The notes: generated by a model not told the origin, from the sequence alone. DNA of 64,000 nucleotides from Nothophaeocryptopus gaeumannii (GCA_031771865.1 JASISA010000007.1:310001-374000), one strand, 5' to 3'. Positions 43,777 through 55,240 are shown, counted from the first letter of the stretch. Translations and numbers: made by a program.

Positions 43777-44309
43777 CTAGGGGTCCCGACACTTCACCCG
43801 GACGCTCTTGACAGGAGATTCAAAGTGTCTCTTACACCCAGAATCTCCATATTTGTTGACCTAGATCCAGTCATCAGCACTGTCCCACTTCACACGCCAT
43901 CACATCAATCATTCTCAACTTACATGTTCTTCCTCCCGTATAATATCCCCATGGCAATACTTCTCCGGATAAGCAACCAGGTCGCAAATGCCTAAACTCC
44001 CCCCCATAAGCCCGTGTGCCACAGCCGCGTCGCGTTGAGGAGTCAACACTCACCATATCTCTTCGGCGCCCCATTCTCTCCCCATCGAATAAACTCCCAC
44101 TCATAGCTCTCAACAGGATTTTTCAGATTGGGACATTTTCCGTGAGGTCGGAAACCTTCGTCGCTCATGGGACTCTTGCCGGTGACTTTTTCGCCGCAAA
44201 TCTGGTCCTTGTAGCCGTAGAAGTGGATGTCGAATTTTTTCCAGGCGAGGGTTGTGGAGGAGAGGGAGACGAGGAGCAGTAGGGTGAGGAGGAATTTGAA
44301 GTTGAACAT
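43777..44309 (-). CDS. Small secreted protein with six cysteines, candidate effector
   Basis: Three exons: 44309-44054, 43991-43924 and 43860-43777, total 135 residues. Signal peptide: FLLTLLLLVSLSSTTLAW. The mature part has Cys in KDQICGEK, HGKCPNL, GICDLV, EKYCHGD, GSGCK-like GDSGCKRH and VKCRDP, six in all, suitable for three disulfides. Both introns (62 and 63 nt) have canonical ends, and the phases (1 and 0) match. The first exon alone gives an 88-codon frame that hides the last four Cys. No family recognised. Size, signal and Cys content fit a fungal effector or antimicrobial protein, but the role is inferred. Confidence 0.7.
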
Positions 44310-44602
44310 CTTGAAGGGTCGCAGGATGGATGATGGTGGGAGGGGGTGAGGTGTGTTAGAGCTTGTGAGGGAAGTGATGGTGCGTGGAATGTGAGAGGAT
44401 TTTATGTTGGGTGCGCTGTGGAATTACTGAGGACAGAAAAGGTGCGTGTCATCATGCGACCATTCAATACCACTATCATCTCTGCTGTCTGTTACAGCAC
44501 TTTGCTGCCTTCCAACAATCCGGTAACTTTTCATTTGTAGCTCGTCTGCGAAGCAGCCACTCGAGCTTGGCAGTGCACCGTAAATTGAAAGTCTTCCGGT
44601 CA

Positions 44603-45376
44603 TCACAATATCCATCCATCTACTCTCCAGATTGGTCGCCTTTTGTAGAATCGCCTTTTCCAAGCTTCCAACGCCCTCAAGATATTGAGGACGTTCTCGA
44701 TAGTCACGTCATCCTGATCCCAATTCATCGCTGCTGCTTCAACCTCAGGGAGCTCCCTCTGCTGATCAACCAATTCCTCCCAAGCTGGCCCACAAGTCCG
44801 GCAGTCATAGATATCCAAGCTCCAGCAGTTAGGTTCTTCCAGTGTAGGAGATGCTTCATCCCCTTGCCAGGAAGAAAAGTTTCCCCTCTTGACCGCGGTC
44901 AGCTGTGCAGTAGCAAGATCAAGCATTACAGCTCGCTCGCGCTGTGCTCCATACGCCTCTCCACCGCCGTTTTCGATGATAGACATCGCGCACGTGGACT
45001 TTTCTTGAAAGACGATGCGGATGAAGGAAAGCATCTCGGTCGGAACAATCTGAAGCCAATCGTATAGCGGTGGAAATTCGAGATAGTATTCATCTGGCGT
45101 GAGGAATAAGAAGTTCGAGCGATAGTATATCTCGATTGCTTGGCAGCGCATGGCCCGGGATACCTGCAGGATCGCAGGGTTCAAGTGGAAAGACGATGAG
45201 AGATAACTGTCCGCATAGAGGACGTCAAAGTCTCCATCGGACCGCTTCTGAACAGACCAGAGGTCTTTGAGGTCTCTGGCTTGCGGAGTGATTGGTATTC
45301 CAGCGTTCGATGGGAGACATAGCTCGTAGATAGCGATCCTGAGTTCAGCTGGTAGACGGAAGAATGGAGTGTCCAT
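44603..45376 (-). CDS. 2EXR/F-box-like domain protein
   Basis: 257 residues from ATG 45376 (MDTPFFRLPAELRIAIYELC); the frame extends upstream only to a TTG. The 2EXR N-terminus is followed by SSSFHLNPAILQVSRAMRCQ and EIYYRSNFLFL, the normal second and third blocks. The remainder is family-typical and divergent, ending KRRPIWRVDGWIL. No intron is needed. It forms a tandem pair with the gene at 45713-46576 (same strand). Function unknown. Confidence 0.78.
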   Translation of the reverse strand: MDTPFFRLPAELRIAIYELCLPSNAGIPITPQARDLKDLWSVQKRSDGDFDVLYADSYLSSSFHLNPAILQVSRAMRCQAIEIYYRSNFLFLTPDEYYLEFPPLYDWLQIVPTEMLSFIRIVFQEKSTCAMSIIENGGGEAYGAQRERAVMLDLATAQLTAVKRGNFSSWQGDEASPTLEEPNCWSLDIYDCRTCGPAWEELVDQQRELPEVEAAAMNWDQDDVTIENVLNILRALEAWKRRFYKRRPIWRVDGWIL

Positions 45377-45712
45377 ATTTTGGACCTCAATATTGCGCTC
45401 GAACGAGCTCCATGGATGGAGGCTTGGAAGTAGCGCGCTTTGCGTCTTGCTGAGTAGGCGAGCTTTTCGGAGGGCGCTGAATAATGGCGAAGGCAATGGC
45501 AAATGTGAAGTAGAAGTGGCAGAACCGACCCTGCCGAAGTGAGACTACATCGTATCGCGATCTATGTGCAATGAGTCTGCTTGAGAAATGGCTCGGCTGA
45601 CAGAAATCGGTGCTGCAATGACTCAGCGTGCTTGTATGCTCCTAAATTTTCCCAGAACCAAATTTTGAATCTCGTTGCCTGGTGTCTGTCCAGTGTGGTG
45701 CGAGGAAATCGT

Positions 45713-46576
45713 CTAAGCAGAAACTTTCGCATCAGCGGTGCGTCTCTCACACTGGCCTGGCTTCTGAAAAGACTTGTCGTCATTGCGCAAGCACCTCATC
45801 AGTTGCACAATGTCCTCGGGGGACGGCTTGCCACCATCGGCACTCCAGCGCGCAGCAAGCCTCCAAGTTGCGCCCTTTCGAATCTTACGATACTCCTTCA
45901 CGAAGTGCTTCTGGCAGGCTGAGGTGATGCTGAAAACGACCTGCGGGCATGCGCTCAGCGGCATTGTAGAACCATGTGACATCTCGAATTTCGCAGGTTG
46001 AAGCTGCATATTGTACAAATTCAGCTCAAAAACGTGCACACAATAGAAATGTGGCACAGGGCGAATAGCGCATGTCTTGGGTCGGGCCTTGTTGAAGATG
46101 AGACGCTCTAAAACGGCGAAAGCCTCAGGTGGCCTAGTACGTAGCCACGAGATCGCTTTTGCATTTCCATCCCGGGTATGTGGTAGGAGGAACACGTTGG
46201 ATCCGTAGTAGTAGCGATTGGCTTCTGATCGAATTAGGCGTGTGACTTGAGTGATACCAACGAGCGTCGGCCATGGCGAATCGCAGTACCTGGCCGAGTG
46301 AGATCGACCAGTGTATACGCACTCTTCGTTGGCGCGGACGATGTTGATGGCTCTGGGCTTGAGGGAGACCAATATGAATTGATCGTGCGGAAGAATCAAG
46401 TCGTAGATAGCATTTCGAAGCTCCGTTGGCAGTCTCAGCCAGCCAAAGGACTTGTTGGCTTCCTCTCGCTTGCGTCGCGCATTTTCTGCGGCACTATATG
46501 CATGGTCAGTACACTCTTAAATAATCCTGCAGCATGACTTATACCGTTGCCTTTGAAGCTGTGCGTGGCCGACCAT
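45713..46576 (-). CDS. 2EXR/F-box-like domain protein
   Basis: Two exons, 46576-46545 and 46493-45713, encode 270 residues. A short basic first exon (MVGHAQLQRQR) is joined across a 51-nt intron to ENARRKREEANKSFGWLRLP, then TELRNAIYDLIL, the 2EXR hallmark. GITQVTRLIRSEANRYYYGS is the second block. The N-terminal helix before the domain is unusual compared with the other copies in the window. It is in the same orientation as the 44603-45376 copy, 336 bp upstream of it. Role unknown. Confidence 0.75.
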
Positions 46577-46795
46577 ATTGAAGATAAGTGGGGGCTCCGA
46601 CCAGTGTTCTCGATTCCTGTAAGGCGAAGTCAATATGTGGTGTGCGCCAGGGTGATCAAAACCCAGTCGGTGTACTTTAATCAATGGTCCGTGCACAACC
46701 GCCTGAGGCACAAGAGTAGTCAAAATCATGTCGATACAGATGCTCAGTCCGCGAGCAATGACTTCTTACGCTATGTGAACACGAATATGGGCATC

Positions 46796-47433
46796 TCATA
46801 CCACATCAGCCATTAAGCCCTTCTTCTCGTCCCGAAATTCGGTAATCTCATGCGCTCTTTCCCGCGCCTCACGATCGTCATCGTCCCGTATAATCGCCAT
46901 CACGCGGTCGTGTGGTGTTGCCCCTTTAGCAGTGGAGTGGCCGGACACCGCATTGCTCCAGGTGGCCGCTCGCTTTGGCTCCTTCTTCTTTGGAGGCGGC
47001 GGAGGTTCCACTCCTCCAAGCATAGGGAATGGGTTCTCGTTGCTGTATCCGATGACCATGGGCCGGAAGCCTTCATCGGACAGTGAGTCGAACATCTCCT
47101 TCACAGCCATCGCTTTATGTAAAGGGTAGTCCTTTGTGCCCTGATTCCCAACATTCTGTGGGGAGCGTAAGTTGGTATCAAAAAGCGGGTGGCTGGGGGT
47201 CAGCATACTGTGTAAAAGACGATGCGCAAATACCCAGGCTGCAGGTCTTCAGGAGCCCAGATATCTGCCCGGCCCAACCTTGACAGTACATCCAGCTTGT
47301 ACTTTTGATAAAATGGCATCTTGTCTTCGAAGCCACCAAACGTTCGATTGTCGTAGAAGACTTGGATTGTGCCAGGATCGTACCTGCCCGCTGTCGCAGG
47401 GTCGAAGGTCTCGAGATGCCCGATGGTCGCCAT
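46796..47433 (-). CDS. Unrecognised protein with Pro/Lys-rich middle
   Basis: Two exons, 47433-47209 and 47155-46796, encode 194 residues. The intron (53 nt, GTATGC...CCACAG) is in phase 0 and joins YLRIVFYT to NVGNQGTKDYP. The N-terminal ~115 residues look folded (TIQVFYDNRTFGGFEDKMPF, KYKLDVLSRLGRADIWAPED). A polyproline-lysine stretch (VEPPPPPKKKEPKRAATW) and a highly charged helix (IRDDDDREARERAHEITEF) follow. No family is recognised. The start at 47433 is the first ATG of the open frame. Confidence 0.6.
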
Positions 47434-47962
47434 GATGGACACTACGTGTTGCTCGTAGACGCTGAATGTGCTCGAGCAGTTGTACTACTTTTCAATCTCT
47501 GCTGTCGACTTCCAAGATTCTCTTCCCTGGCGGTGCCGTGCGGGATTGCGTGGATGTGGCGGGTTCTTGAGGTATTCGTTGGCGAATGTCCTTACGCCAT
47601 GCTCATGGTAAGTTCATCAATACCAATACGATTTTGATGTCTGGCTTTGAATCAGCGAGATTTGAATGGATGCAAATATGTCCTCAGTGCTATTGGTGTC
47701 TTGGGTGAGGCACTTTCGAAACAGCTGGTCCTTCTTGGCCGAGCCTCGGTGGAATGTCGGAAGTGACCAGCATGTGACCGCGTGAAGGCTTCGTGAATCG
47801 CGGCGCGCCTTCTGCGTCACCATTCGCCTTCCGCCCACCCAACACCGCCCTCTCCATTCGCAGCGCTCCCGCCTCGCATCGCGGCGACGCACACCCAAAT
47901 CCTCCAATGCGCCATCCTGAGATAATACCCCGCCCTCCTCCCGCCGATCCAGGATAGCAAAG
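47434..47962. promoter_or_regulatory. Divergent upstream region before HRQ1
   Basis: About 530 bp between two divergent start codons, with no supported ORF. Confidence 0.45.
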
Positions 47963-50900
47963 ATGGTCACATTACAGGCGGCCACCGATCGTGGGCCGAC
48001 TGTCACTCTTAAGAAGCGGAAGCGTACAAATACTGCCGAGGAACCAACCGAGCCCACAGTCGACGAGACATCGGCAGAGAAGACCACACCGAAGCCGAGG
48101 CGGAAGAAGGCGAGTGAGAAGCCTTCGCTTAAGCGCAGTGAGTCTACCGCTGTCGAGACAACGATTCCCTGGCCGAATGAGTTTACCGCACTCCAGCAAA
48201 TTCATAAGGCCTTGAACTTGATATACACCTTCTGCTGTACGCGGAAACATTTTGCAACTACGCTGGAGAACCTTCGCTCTTCAGTAGAGGCAAGCATCGG
48301 GAGAGAGCTCAAGGTTGAGGATGTCGCGAAGGTGAAGACACTTCTGCCACAGGCAATCGTTTTCCAGTATGTGGACGAGACTCTCCTACAGGTCGCTCTG
48401 CATGGTGAAGAGGACCTGAGGGGCAAGAAGGCCGTTGGAGATATTTTTCAATCCAACCCAACCGAGGAGCGTAATGTGCGAGAAGGAATGGGGAGGGATG
48501 AGCATGTCCACGTACTCTTCTTCGAGTTCGTAGATGGAGACCTCAAGAGGCATGTGGTTGATCCGAAGACGGGCGAAGCTGTCAAACCCAATACCAAGAT
48601 CCGCAATGAGGATCTCAAAATGCCAGTCTTCAGCCAAGCGAACATGATGAAGCTCATTGAGAAACGTAACGTCAAATTCATTTCTGCCGTGAATGCGTGG
48701 CTGAATGAATGTGCGGAGAAAAGCGTAGATCCGGTCGAAAGACTGGAAAGCGAGCATCACCGATTTGTGCCTACACCGCCGCAGATCCGCCAACCCTCTC
48801 CGGAGCTGGACAGCACCTTACCCCAGAGTATCCCAGAGGAGCGCAAATCGGTATCAGAGATCATCGAAGAACTCAAAGGTCTGGAATGGTATACCGGACA
48901 AATTGTTCCGGACGGGCATCGAGTCTTCGACCCTCAACAGCCTGTCTATGGACAACTTGACTTTGAGTTAAGCCAAGACATTGTCAATGCCCTCTACAAC
49001 ACGCGGAATATCCAGAGCCTGTACAGCCATCAAGCCGAGGCAATCAATGCTCTTCATGAAGGCCAGAATATTATCGTTTCTACCTCGACCAGTTCAGGCA
49101 AGTCTCTGATCTACCAGCTCCCGGTCCTCCATGCTCTGGAAAGCGAAGCGCATACGAGAGCAATGTACATCTTCCCGACCAAAGCCCTGGCCCAGGATCA
49201 ACGCAGAAGCTTGAAGGCAATGCTGGGATATCTTCCGAACCTGGAAGAAGTGATGTGCGAGACCTTCGATGGAGATACACCCTTTGCGGACCGCAACACG
49301 ATTCGAGACGAGGCGCGTATCATCTTCACGAACCCTGACATGCTTCATCTCACAATTCTTCCACAAGAGGAAAGTTGGCGCACATTCTTACGGAACTTGC
49401 GCTATGTCGTAATGGACGAGCTGCACGTCTACAATGGCCTGTTCGGTGCCCATGTTGCTTTCATCATGCGAAGGCTGCGAAGAATATGCGCAGCGGTGGG
49501 AAACCGCAGAGTGAAGTTCATATCTTGTTCAGCCACTGTCTCGAATCCTCAGGAGCACATGCGGACCATTTTTGGCATCGAGGATGTTAAGTTGATCGAC
49601 TTCGACGGGTCTCCCTGTGGGCGAAAGGAGTTCGTGTGCTGGAACACGCCATACAAGGACCCCGGCGATCCCACGAGCGGTCGTGGCGATACTTTCGCGG
49701 AAACAGCCCGTCTCTTCTGCCAGCTTATCTTACGAGGAATCAGAGTCATTACATTTTGTCGCATTCGCAAGTACTGCGAGATCTTGACGACCTACATCAA
49801 GAGGGAATTGGAGGCACTGGATCGTGTGGAGGTTATGAACCGAGTTATGGCGTATCGCGGTGGATACACGCCCCAAGATCGAAGAAAGATTGAGAAGGAG
49901 ATGTTTGAAGGCAAGCTGGTGGGCATCATTGGGACCACCGCGCTGGAGCTTGGAGTCGACATTGGTAGTCTTGATGCTGTGATCTCGCATGGCTTTCCGT
50001 ACACCATTGCCAATCTGCGACAGCAATCTGGTCGAGCTGGTCGAAGAAACAAAGACAGCGTGTCATTCCTAGTTGGCGATTGCTTTCCGACCGATCAGTA
50101 CTTCATGGCCAACCCAGATGAGATCTTCACTCGTCCTAACTGCGAGCTTCAAGTAGATCTGACAAATTTACTGGTGGTGGAAGGACACGTCCAGTGCGCC
50201 GCATACGAGATGCCAATCAACGCCGACGAAGATGATAAATGGTTCGGCAAACAGCTCTCTGAAGTCTGCGAAGAGCGTCTGCGTAAGGACGATCTGGGCT
50301 TCTTCCATACCGCCGACCGCTTCCTACCATACCCTTCTCGTACCGTTGCCATACGCGACACTGAAGACGACCACTTCGCCATCATCGACATCACACACGG
50401 TAAGAATACTGTGCTCGAAGAGCTCGAAGCTTCCCGCGCTTTCTTCACCATCTATGAAGGTGGAATTTTCTTGCATCAAGGCCGCAAATACCTCGTGAAA
50501 CAAATGTCCACAGAACAGATGATCGCCAAAGTCGAAATGGTCAAAGTCGACTGGATCACACAACAGCGAGACTACACCGACATCGACCCCGTTGAAACCG
50601 AAGCCATCCGTCGCATCCCTGACAGCTTGAGCAGAGCCTTCTTCGGCACGATCAAGATCCATCAGAACGTCTTCGGCTTCTTCAAACTCGACAAGAAGAA
50701 TCGCATTCTCGACGCCGTCCAAGTCGACAATCCGCCCATCATCATCTTCTCCAAGGGTATGTGGCTCGATGTTCCTAAACAAGCCATCGAGATCCTCCAA
50801 TCTCGTCGTTTGAACGTCGCGGCAGGGATCCATGCCGCCGAACACGCCATCCTCTCGCTCATGCCCAATTTCGTCATTTCTATGCCGGGAGACGTGAAGA

Positions 50901-51403
50901 CGGAATGTAAAGTCGCCATCAAAGAATTCGCGAAAAAGGACACAAAACGGAAACGTCCTGCCCGACTTACTTTCTATGATGATAAGGGAGGACAACACGG
51001 TAGCGGAATCGCCGCGAAAGCTTTCGAGTTTATCGACCTCTTACTCACACAGGCCTGCGATCGTGTCGAAGCATGTCATTGTATCGATGGATGTCTGGAA
51101 TGCTGTTGTAGTGAAAGATGTAAAGAGGCGAATGTGGTGATGAGTAAAGCTGGTGGGGAGGTCATTTTGAAGACTCTCCTTAATCGAAAGATAGATGTCG
51201 ACAACCTTCCCTGGGGCCCGGAAGATGAACGCGTGCCTGCGGGGATTGAAACTGTTATCTTTGCGCCGGAGGTGAGACCGAGGCAGGGAGGTCGGGTGGA
51301 GATTGTGGAGGGGAGGGGGCAAAGAAGAGTCGTGGTTGGTGAAGAGAGGGGGGAGGATGAAGACAATCCTATTATGATCAAAGAAGAACCGACAGATGAC
51401 TAG
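47963..51403 (+). CDS. HRQ1: RecQ4-like 3'-5' DNA helicase Hrq1
   Basis: Intronless, 1146 residues. The N-terminus is basic (LKKRKRTNT, KPRRKKASEK), nuclear-type. Helicase motifs: SHQAEAINAL (Q-like), STSTSSGKSLIYQ (Walker A, about 370-382), YVVMDELHVY (DELH box, about 484), SCSATVSNP (motif III) and QQSGRAGRRN (motif VI). The Hrq1-specific C-terminal part includes HAAEHAILSLMPNFV, and a Cys cluster (CHCIDGCLECC, SERCKEA) at about residue 1035 that probably binds zinc. Hrq1 unwinds DNA and works in interstrand crosslink repair and telomere maintenance. The acidic tail (EERGEDEDNP) is normal for the type. The length fits the family. Confidence 0.95.
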   Translation: MVTLQAATDRGPTVTLKKRKRTNTAEEPTEPTVDETSAEKTTPKPRRKKASEKPSLKRSESTAVETTIPWPNEFTALQQIHKALNLIYTFCCTRKHFATTLENLRSSVEASIGRELKVEDVAKVKTLLPQAIVFQYVDETLLQVALHGEEDLRGKKAVGDIFQSNPTEERNVREGMGRDEHVHVLFFEFVDGDLKRHVVDPKTGEAVKPNTKIRNEDLKMPVFSQANMMKLIEKRNVKFISAVNAWLNECAEKSVDPVERLESEHHRFVPTPPQIRQPSPELDSTLPQSIPEERKSVSEIIEELKGLEWYTGQIVPDGHRVFDPQQPVYGQLDFELSQDIVNALYNTRNIQSLYSHQAEAINALHEGQNIIVSTSTSSGKSLIYQLPVLHALESEAHTRAMYIFPTKALAQDQRRSLKAMLGYLPNLEEVMCETFDGDTPFADRNTIRDEARIIFTNPDMLHLTILPQEESWRTFLRNLRYVVMDELHVYNGLFGAHVAFIMRRLRRICAAVGNRRVKFISCSATVSNPQEHMRTIFGIEDVKLIDFDGSPCGRKEFVCWNTPYKDPGDPTSGRGDTFAETARLFCQLILRGIRVITFCRIRKYCEILTTYIKRELEALDRVEVMNRVMAYRGGYTPQDRRKIEKEMFEGKLVGIIGTTALELGVDIGSLDAVISHGFPYTIANLRQQSGRAGRRNKDSVSFLVGDCFPTDQYFMANPDEIFTRPNCELQVDLTNLLVVEGHVQCAAYEMPINADEDDKWFGKQLSEVCEERLRKDDLGFFHTADRFLPYPSRTVAIRDTEDDHFAIIDITHGKNTVLEELEASRAFFTIYEGGIFLHQGRKYLVKQMSTEQMIAKVEMVKVDWITQQRDYTDIDPVETEAIRRIPDSLSRAFFGTIKIHQNVFGFFKLDKKNRILDAVQVDNPPIIIFSKGMWLDVPKQAIEILQSRRLNVAAGIHAAEHAILSLMPNFVISMPGDVKTECKVAIKEFAKKDTKRKRPARLTFYDDKGGQHGSGIAAKAFEFIDLLLTQACDRVEACHCIDGCLECCCSERCKEANVVMSKAGGEVILKTLLNRKIDVDNLPWGPEDERVPAGIETVIFAPEVRPRQGGRVEIVEGRGQRRVVVGEERGEDEDNPIMIKEEPTDD

Positions 51404-51679
51404 ACCTCACTGAAATGAAACAAATCAATGTACTGTGCTGTGCGATCTCCGGGTTCTCCTCATGAAGAGAACGCTATGCCGGGTCAATGCAGACTGTCTG
51501 TGGAGGTGAAGCCCTTCAATTAGCAGTCAGTAAACACGAAGGAAACCGAGTCCAAAAGAGACTTGATGAGCGGGTGGTTGAATGAATATTTTCACAAACA
51601 AAATACGCACCACTATGCGGAGCTGTGCGAAGTTGCGGGTCTGAAAAAAGTTACTTGGACAAGAAAATTTAGATGCGCT

Positions 51680-53125
51680 TCAAGTCGCGATCGTATCATC
51701 TACATCAGCAACAGCTATCCTCCCCAATAAACTCCTCTCAAACACCTTCTTACCCTCCTCGTCTCCAAGATTCTTACCAATAAACACAATCTTCCCAGGT
51801 CCTTGTTCCTCGCTACCGCCTTCTGATACCCCTCCATCTATCATCTCAAATATCTCCCTTACGCCCTGTAACATCTTCAACCCGCCACTCTGTAGCGGTA
51901 TTCTTCCTTTGATACGATGGATCTCCCATCCTTTTGGCCCGCTGCCCTCCGCGCCGGGGATGATATCCTCCCAGAGCAAATTTCGTAACCATTCATCCAA
52001 TCTCTCCAGTCCTTTCTCACTCAAGACTGGGAGGTTGAGACTCATCGTCCCCATAGCTGGATCCAGATGTGAATGTCCTCTCGCTGCGAATTCGAGATTT
52101 TCCGCTGAGACGTTATCGTATGCGTGAAGGTCGAGGACGAGGCCTTCGAGTTGTGAGACTTGACTGTGGTCTGTGATTTGGATCTTCGCGAGGCCGTTGA
52201 TGGAGCGGATGCGTTGTTGCACGGCTTCTAAGTCGTTTTGGGAAACGAGATCGGCTTTGTTTATGACGATCACGTCTGCGTGGGAGATTTGGAGGTGGGC
52301 TGTTGAGAGGAGAGTTCCAGAGTGATGGGAGTGTTCTTCATCGTGGTCTTGGACGGCCTCCTCGCCCGCAGGTTCATCGAGGCTTTTGAGGATATTCTTC
52401 GCATCCACCAATGTGGCAATCCCATCCAGATAGATCGTACTTCCTAGGCCTTCGTCGACCCAGAAAAGAGGTGCGATATTGCCTGGATCGGCAAGGCCTG
52501 TCGTTTCGAGAAGAATGTAATCGAAAGCTCCACGTTTCTCCATGAGAGATTCGATGGCATTGACGCCGGAGTCTTTGACACTGCAGCATATGCAGCCGTT
52601 TGCTAAGTCGAGCCATTCCGAAACCTGAGTATCACCTTGATTTATTGTGAGAGGCTTTTCGATGTCGGATGTGTTGCCGAATTCTGTGCATATGTGTGAG
52701 AAGGGAGAGAACGGGGAAGGAAGTCTATGTGGGACAGACCAACCGTTCAAGATGACTGCGATTTTCTTGCCATGGCGGGCTGTGAGGATGTAGTTTAGGA
52801 GAGTGGTTTTGCCTGCTCCGAGGTAACCTGCGGATAGTTAGTCTTCTTTTATCCGCCGATTGCAACAACGCCTTCCTTTCAATCACCAAAATACTAAGGT
52901 ACTGCAGAGCAGCTCGAGCAAGCATAATCTGTAGCCCTCGAACGATAATACAGGACGAGGGAATTGAAGCTACTTAGTGGCCGACCTACCTGTAATGATA
53001 GTAATGGGAACTTTTGTGATTTCGACGTCTTCCTTCTCCAAGCTCAAAGCCTCTTCAACAGCCTCTGTACCATCTGCGGCCACCAGCATTGGCGGTCCGT
53101 CGTCGTCGTCGTCGTCGTCGTCCAT
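51680..53125 (-). CDS. ZNG1: CobW-family GTPase metallochaperone (Zng1 type)
   Basis: Three exons: 53125-52990, 52827-52744 and 52683-51680, total 407 residues. The P-loop GYLGAGKTTLLNYIL straddles the exon 1-2 join. Switch and metal motifs: NEFGNTSDIEK, LANGCICCSVKD (CxCC, metal binding) and ETTGLADPG. INKADLV is the base-specific NKxD motif. A His-rich stretch (HDEEHSHHS) may hold zinc. Zng1 delivers zinc to methionine aminopeptidase 1. The N-terminus begins with eight Asp; just after it, GPPMLV stands where animal Zng1 has a CPELV docking motif, without the Cys. The polyAsp run is coded by a GAC repeat. The 162-nt first intron is longer than usual here. Confidence 0.9.
53096..53123. repeat. 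(GTC)n trinucleotide repeat coding for poly-Asp
   Basis: Nine near-perfect GTC/GAC triplets in the first exon of ZNG1 encode residues 2-9 as Asp. Length variation is likely between strains. Confidence 0.9.
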
Positions 53126-53401
53126 GATGACCAACAGCAGCTCCTGGTGTTGATGAAGAAGATTTTTCTGTGGACGGCAGTGACACGGGAAAGTGATGTC
53201 GAGGCACTACTTCGGTTGAGCGGACCGAGCTCCGGTCTTGCCCTGAATGGCCAAGGCTGCTGGTTGTTGGGAGCTGGGAAGGCTTCACATGGAGCTTATT
53301 AGCTTAGCCGCCGAGTCTCCAAACAAAACATCCAGGTACATTACCCGCGCGTCTCTTTTCCTTGAATGGAGCACTACTAGGACAAGAAACAATACAGCAA
53401 A

Positions 53402-54878
53402 ATGGCCGGCGCAGTATCGCCGTCGTCGTCCCCGCGACTTCCATCACCGCCGCCCATGGCCGAAGACCAGATTGGACCGACGTCTCCCGGTGTTTCGCTC
53501 TTCGAGGACTCAAACAAGCTGCTGGGCGCCAACAGCGTCGACACTGGAGCGTCGCGGAGAATACGACCTGGCACAAAGGCAGAGGACATACACGAAGGGC
53601 CACCGCTAGTAGACCTTGTAGAGGTGACTAATTACTGCAGGCACGCGATCGTCTCCAGAACTTGCATTGACTTAATCTAAACAGATCGACTCAGCTTTCC
53701 AACTGACGGAGCACCTTAAAGCGCTCCACTACCACCACACGCACCCTCCTGACTCCGACGCGACCGTTCCCGTAACCGCCGAACTTGCTCGCCAACTCGC
53801 CCACCCACCGCCAGGCACATCGAAGGAGATATGGCTGTACGAGCTGGGCCGGTTTCTGATTCAAAAGACGAACGCCATAATTGTCCACCTCTTCGCCGAT
53901 GAACCGCCATGCAGCGCCCAGACGTGTCCCGAGATGCGTGCGTCGGAATGGCAGTATCTCTGTGCTGTCCACGATCCACCTAAGAGTTGCTCTGCGATTG
54001 ACTACTGCTGTCATACTCTCGACTGGGCGGCGACTTCCTTGACAAGCAGCAAGATGTTTCCCTCGCGACTCGGATTGGGCTCAGGGCAGGTAGGAGGAAA
54101 CGACAAGGTCCTCGCCCAGCAGATGAAGGAAATCACCAATATCTTCCGCCGCGTCTACCGGATCTACGCACACGCATGGTTCCAGCACCGAGACATGTTC
54201 TGGCGGGTGGAGGGCAAGACTGGCCTATATATCTTCTTCAAGACCGTGTGCGACGAGTACGGCATGGTTCAGCCAGAGAACTATACCATTCCGCCGGAAG
54301 CAGAGGGCCGCGAGCCGGAGCAACCAAGCGAAGAGCAGGAGAAGAGTCAAGTTCCAAGCATTCTACAGCGCACGAGCGATAGCACGCAAGAGAAGGGAGC
54401 ACAACCAGAGGCAGCTGGCAACGTCCAAGAGGTGTCCGGGAACACTACCAAGCGCCATACTCACATCCGGAGCCTTTCTGGGGCACCCACCACTATGATT
54501 CAGGAGGAGGCAGAGGAGGACGATGAGCAAGGAGTGCAGAAGCCACCGGTCTTGGACAGATCATCGACTGTCCTGCACGACTCCGATAAGGCTGGCGAAG
54601 ACCCGCTCAGCCAGCCGAGCCCTGCGGAGGAAGATGCGCCGTTCCCTGGCATCGAGCGAAGCGATACACTGAAGCCAGAAGTTGAGAAGACAGAAGAGGG
54701 AGTCGAGAGCGCCCAGGAAGCGACCGACGCGGGCGACGAGAGTACCAGTCTCGCGGATAGTGGCGTCGAGACCAAAGCGGACGAACCAGGCGTTGAAGTC
54801 AAGGTCGAGCCAGTCGCGCCATCTCCAGAGCCGCCTGCTGCAGACGCTGAAGAAGCTGGGAAGTCGGTCGCGGACTGA
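53402..54878 (+). CDS. MOB3: Phocein-type MOB protein (STRIPAK subunit, Mob3/Mob4)
   Basis: Two exons, 53402-53623 and 53685-54878, encode 471 residues. The MOB domain lies at about residues 70-260: IDSAFQLTEHLKALHYHH, PPCSAQTCPEMRASEWQYLC, CSAIDYCCHTLDWAA, TSSKMFPSRLG, FRRVYRIYAHAWFQHRDMFW. The Cys and His pairs are the MOB zinc site. This form, with AIDY.xHTLD and NSxK-like FPSR, is phocein (animal MOB4; Sordaria/Neurospora MOB-3), a core part of the STRIPAK complex controlling hyphal fusion and fruiting-body development. The C-terminal 200 residues are an acidic, Ser/Glu/Pro-rich tail not found in animal phocein. Confidence 0.9.
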
Positions 54879-55240
54879 GTGCAAACCCGACAGCCGAGTG
54901 TGGCTCCAGCACTTAGCCGTCTTCAACAAGTCCATGTCCCTTCTACAGCACCGACAGCAACCATCTTCGAGAGGGTACTGAGCAGAATTTGAGGTGCTTC
55001 GCAATTCTCCGGCCACAGAAGCTCATGAAACCGCACGCACTATAATCAATATATTGTAGAGTGACAGCTGGCCAACGAAAATCGGTCCATATCCTCTCGC
55101 AACAGCAAGCTTTACGCCAAGACCACGAAGCTACTCATTTGCCTCACACTGGAGATCTGGAAGTCTTTGCTGTTGTAACGCATATTACGGGCTCCATGCA
55201 CGAGCGTATTCTCCGAAGGATGTCTTGACGAAAAGACGGG
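54879..55240. other. Intergenic region
   Basis: About 360 bp with no supported gene. It contains the MOB gene 3' end and the 2EXR upstream region. Confidence 0.4.

Noticed and set aside
50324..50998. 224-codon minus-strand frame
   Set aside because: It is antisense to HRQ1, with composition mirrored from that gene.
53096..53123. Possible frameshift or assembly artefact in the poly-GTC run
   Set aside because: The run stays in frame and is followed by a normal CobW N-terminus; the length is ordinary.
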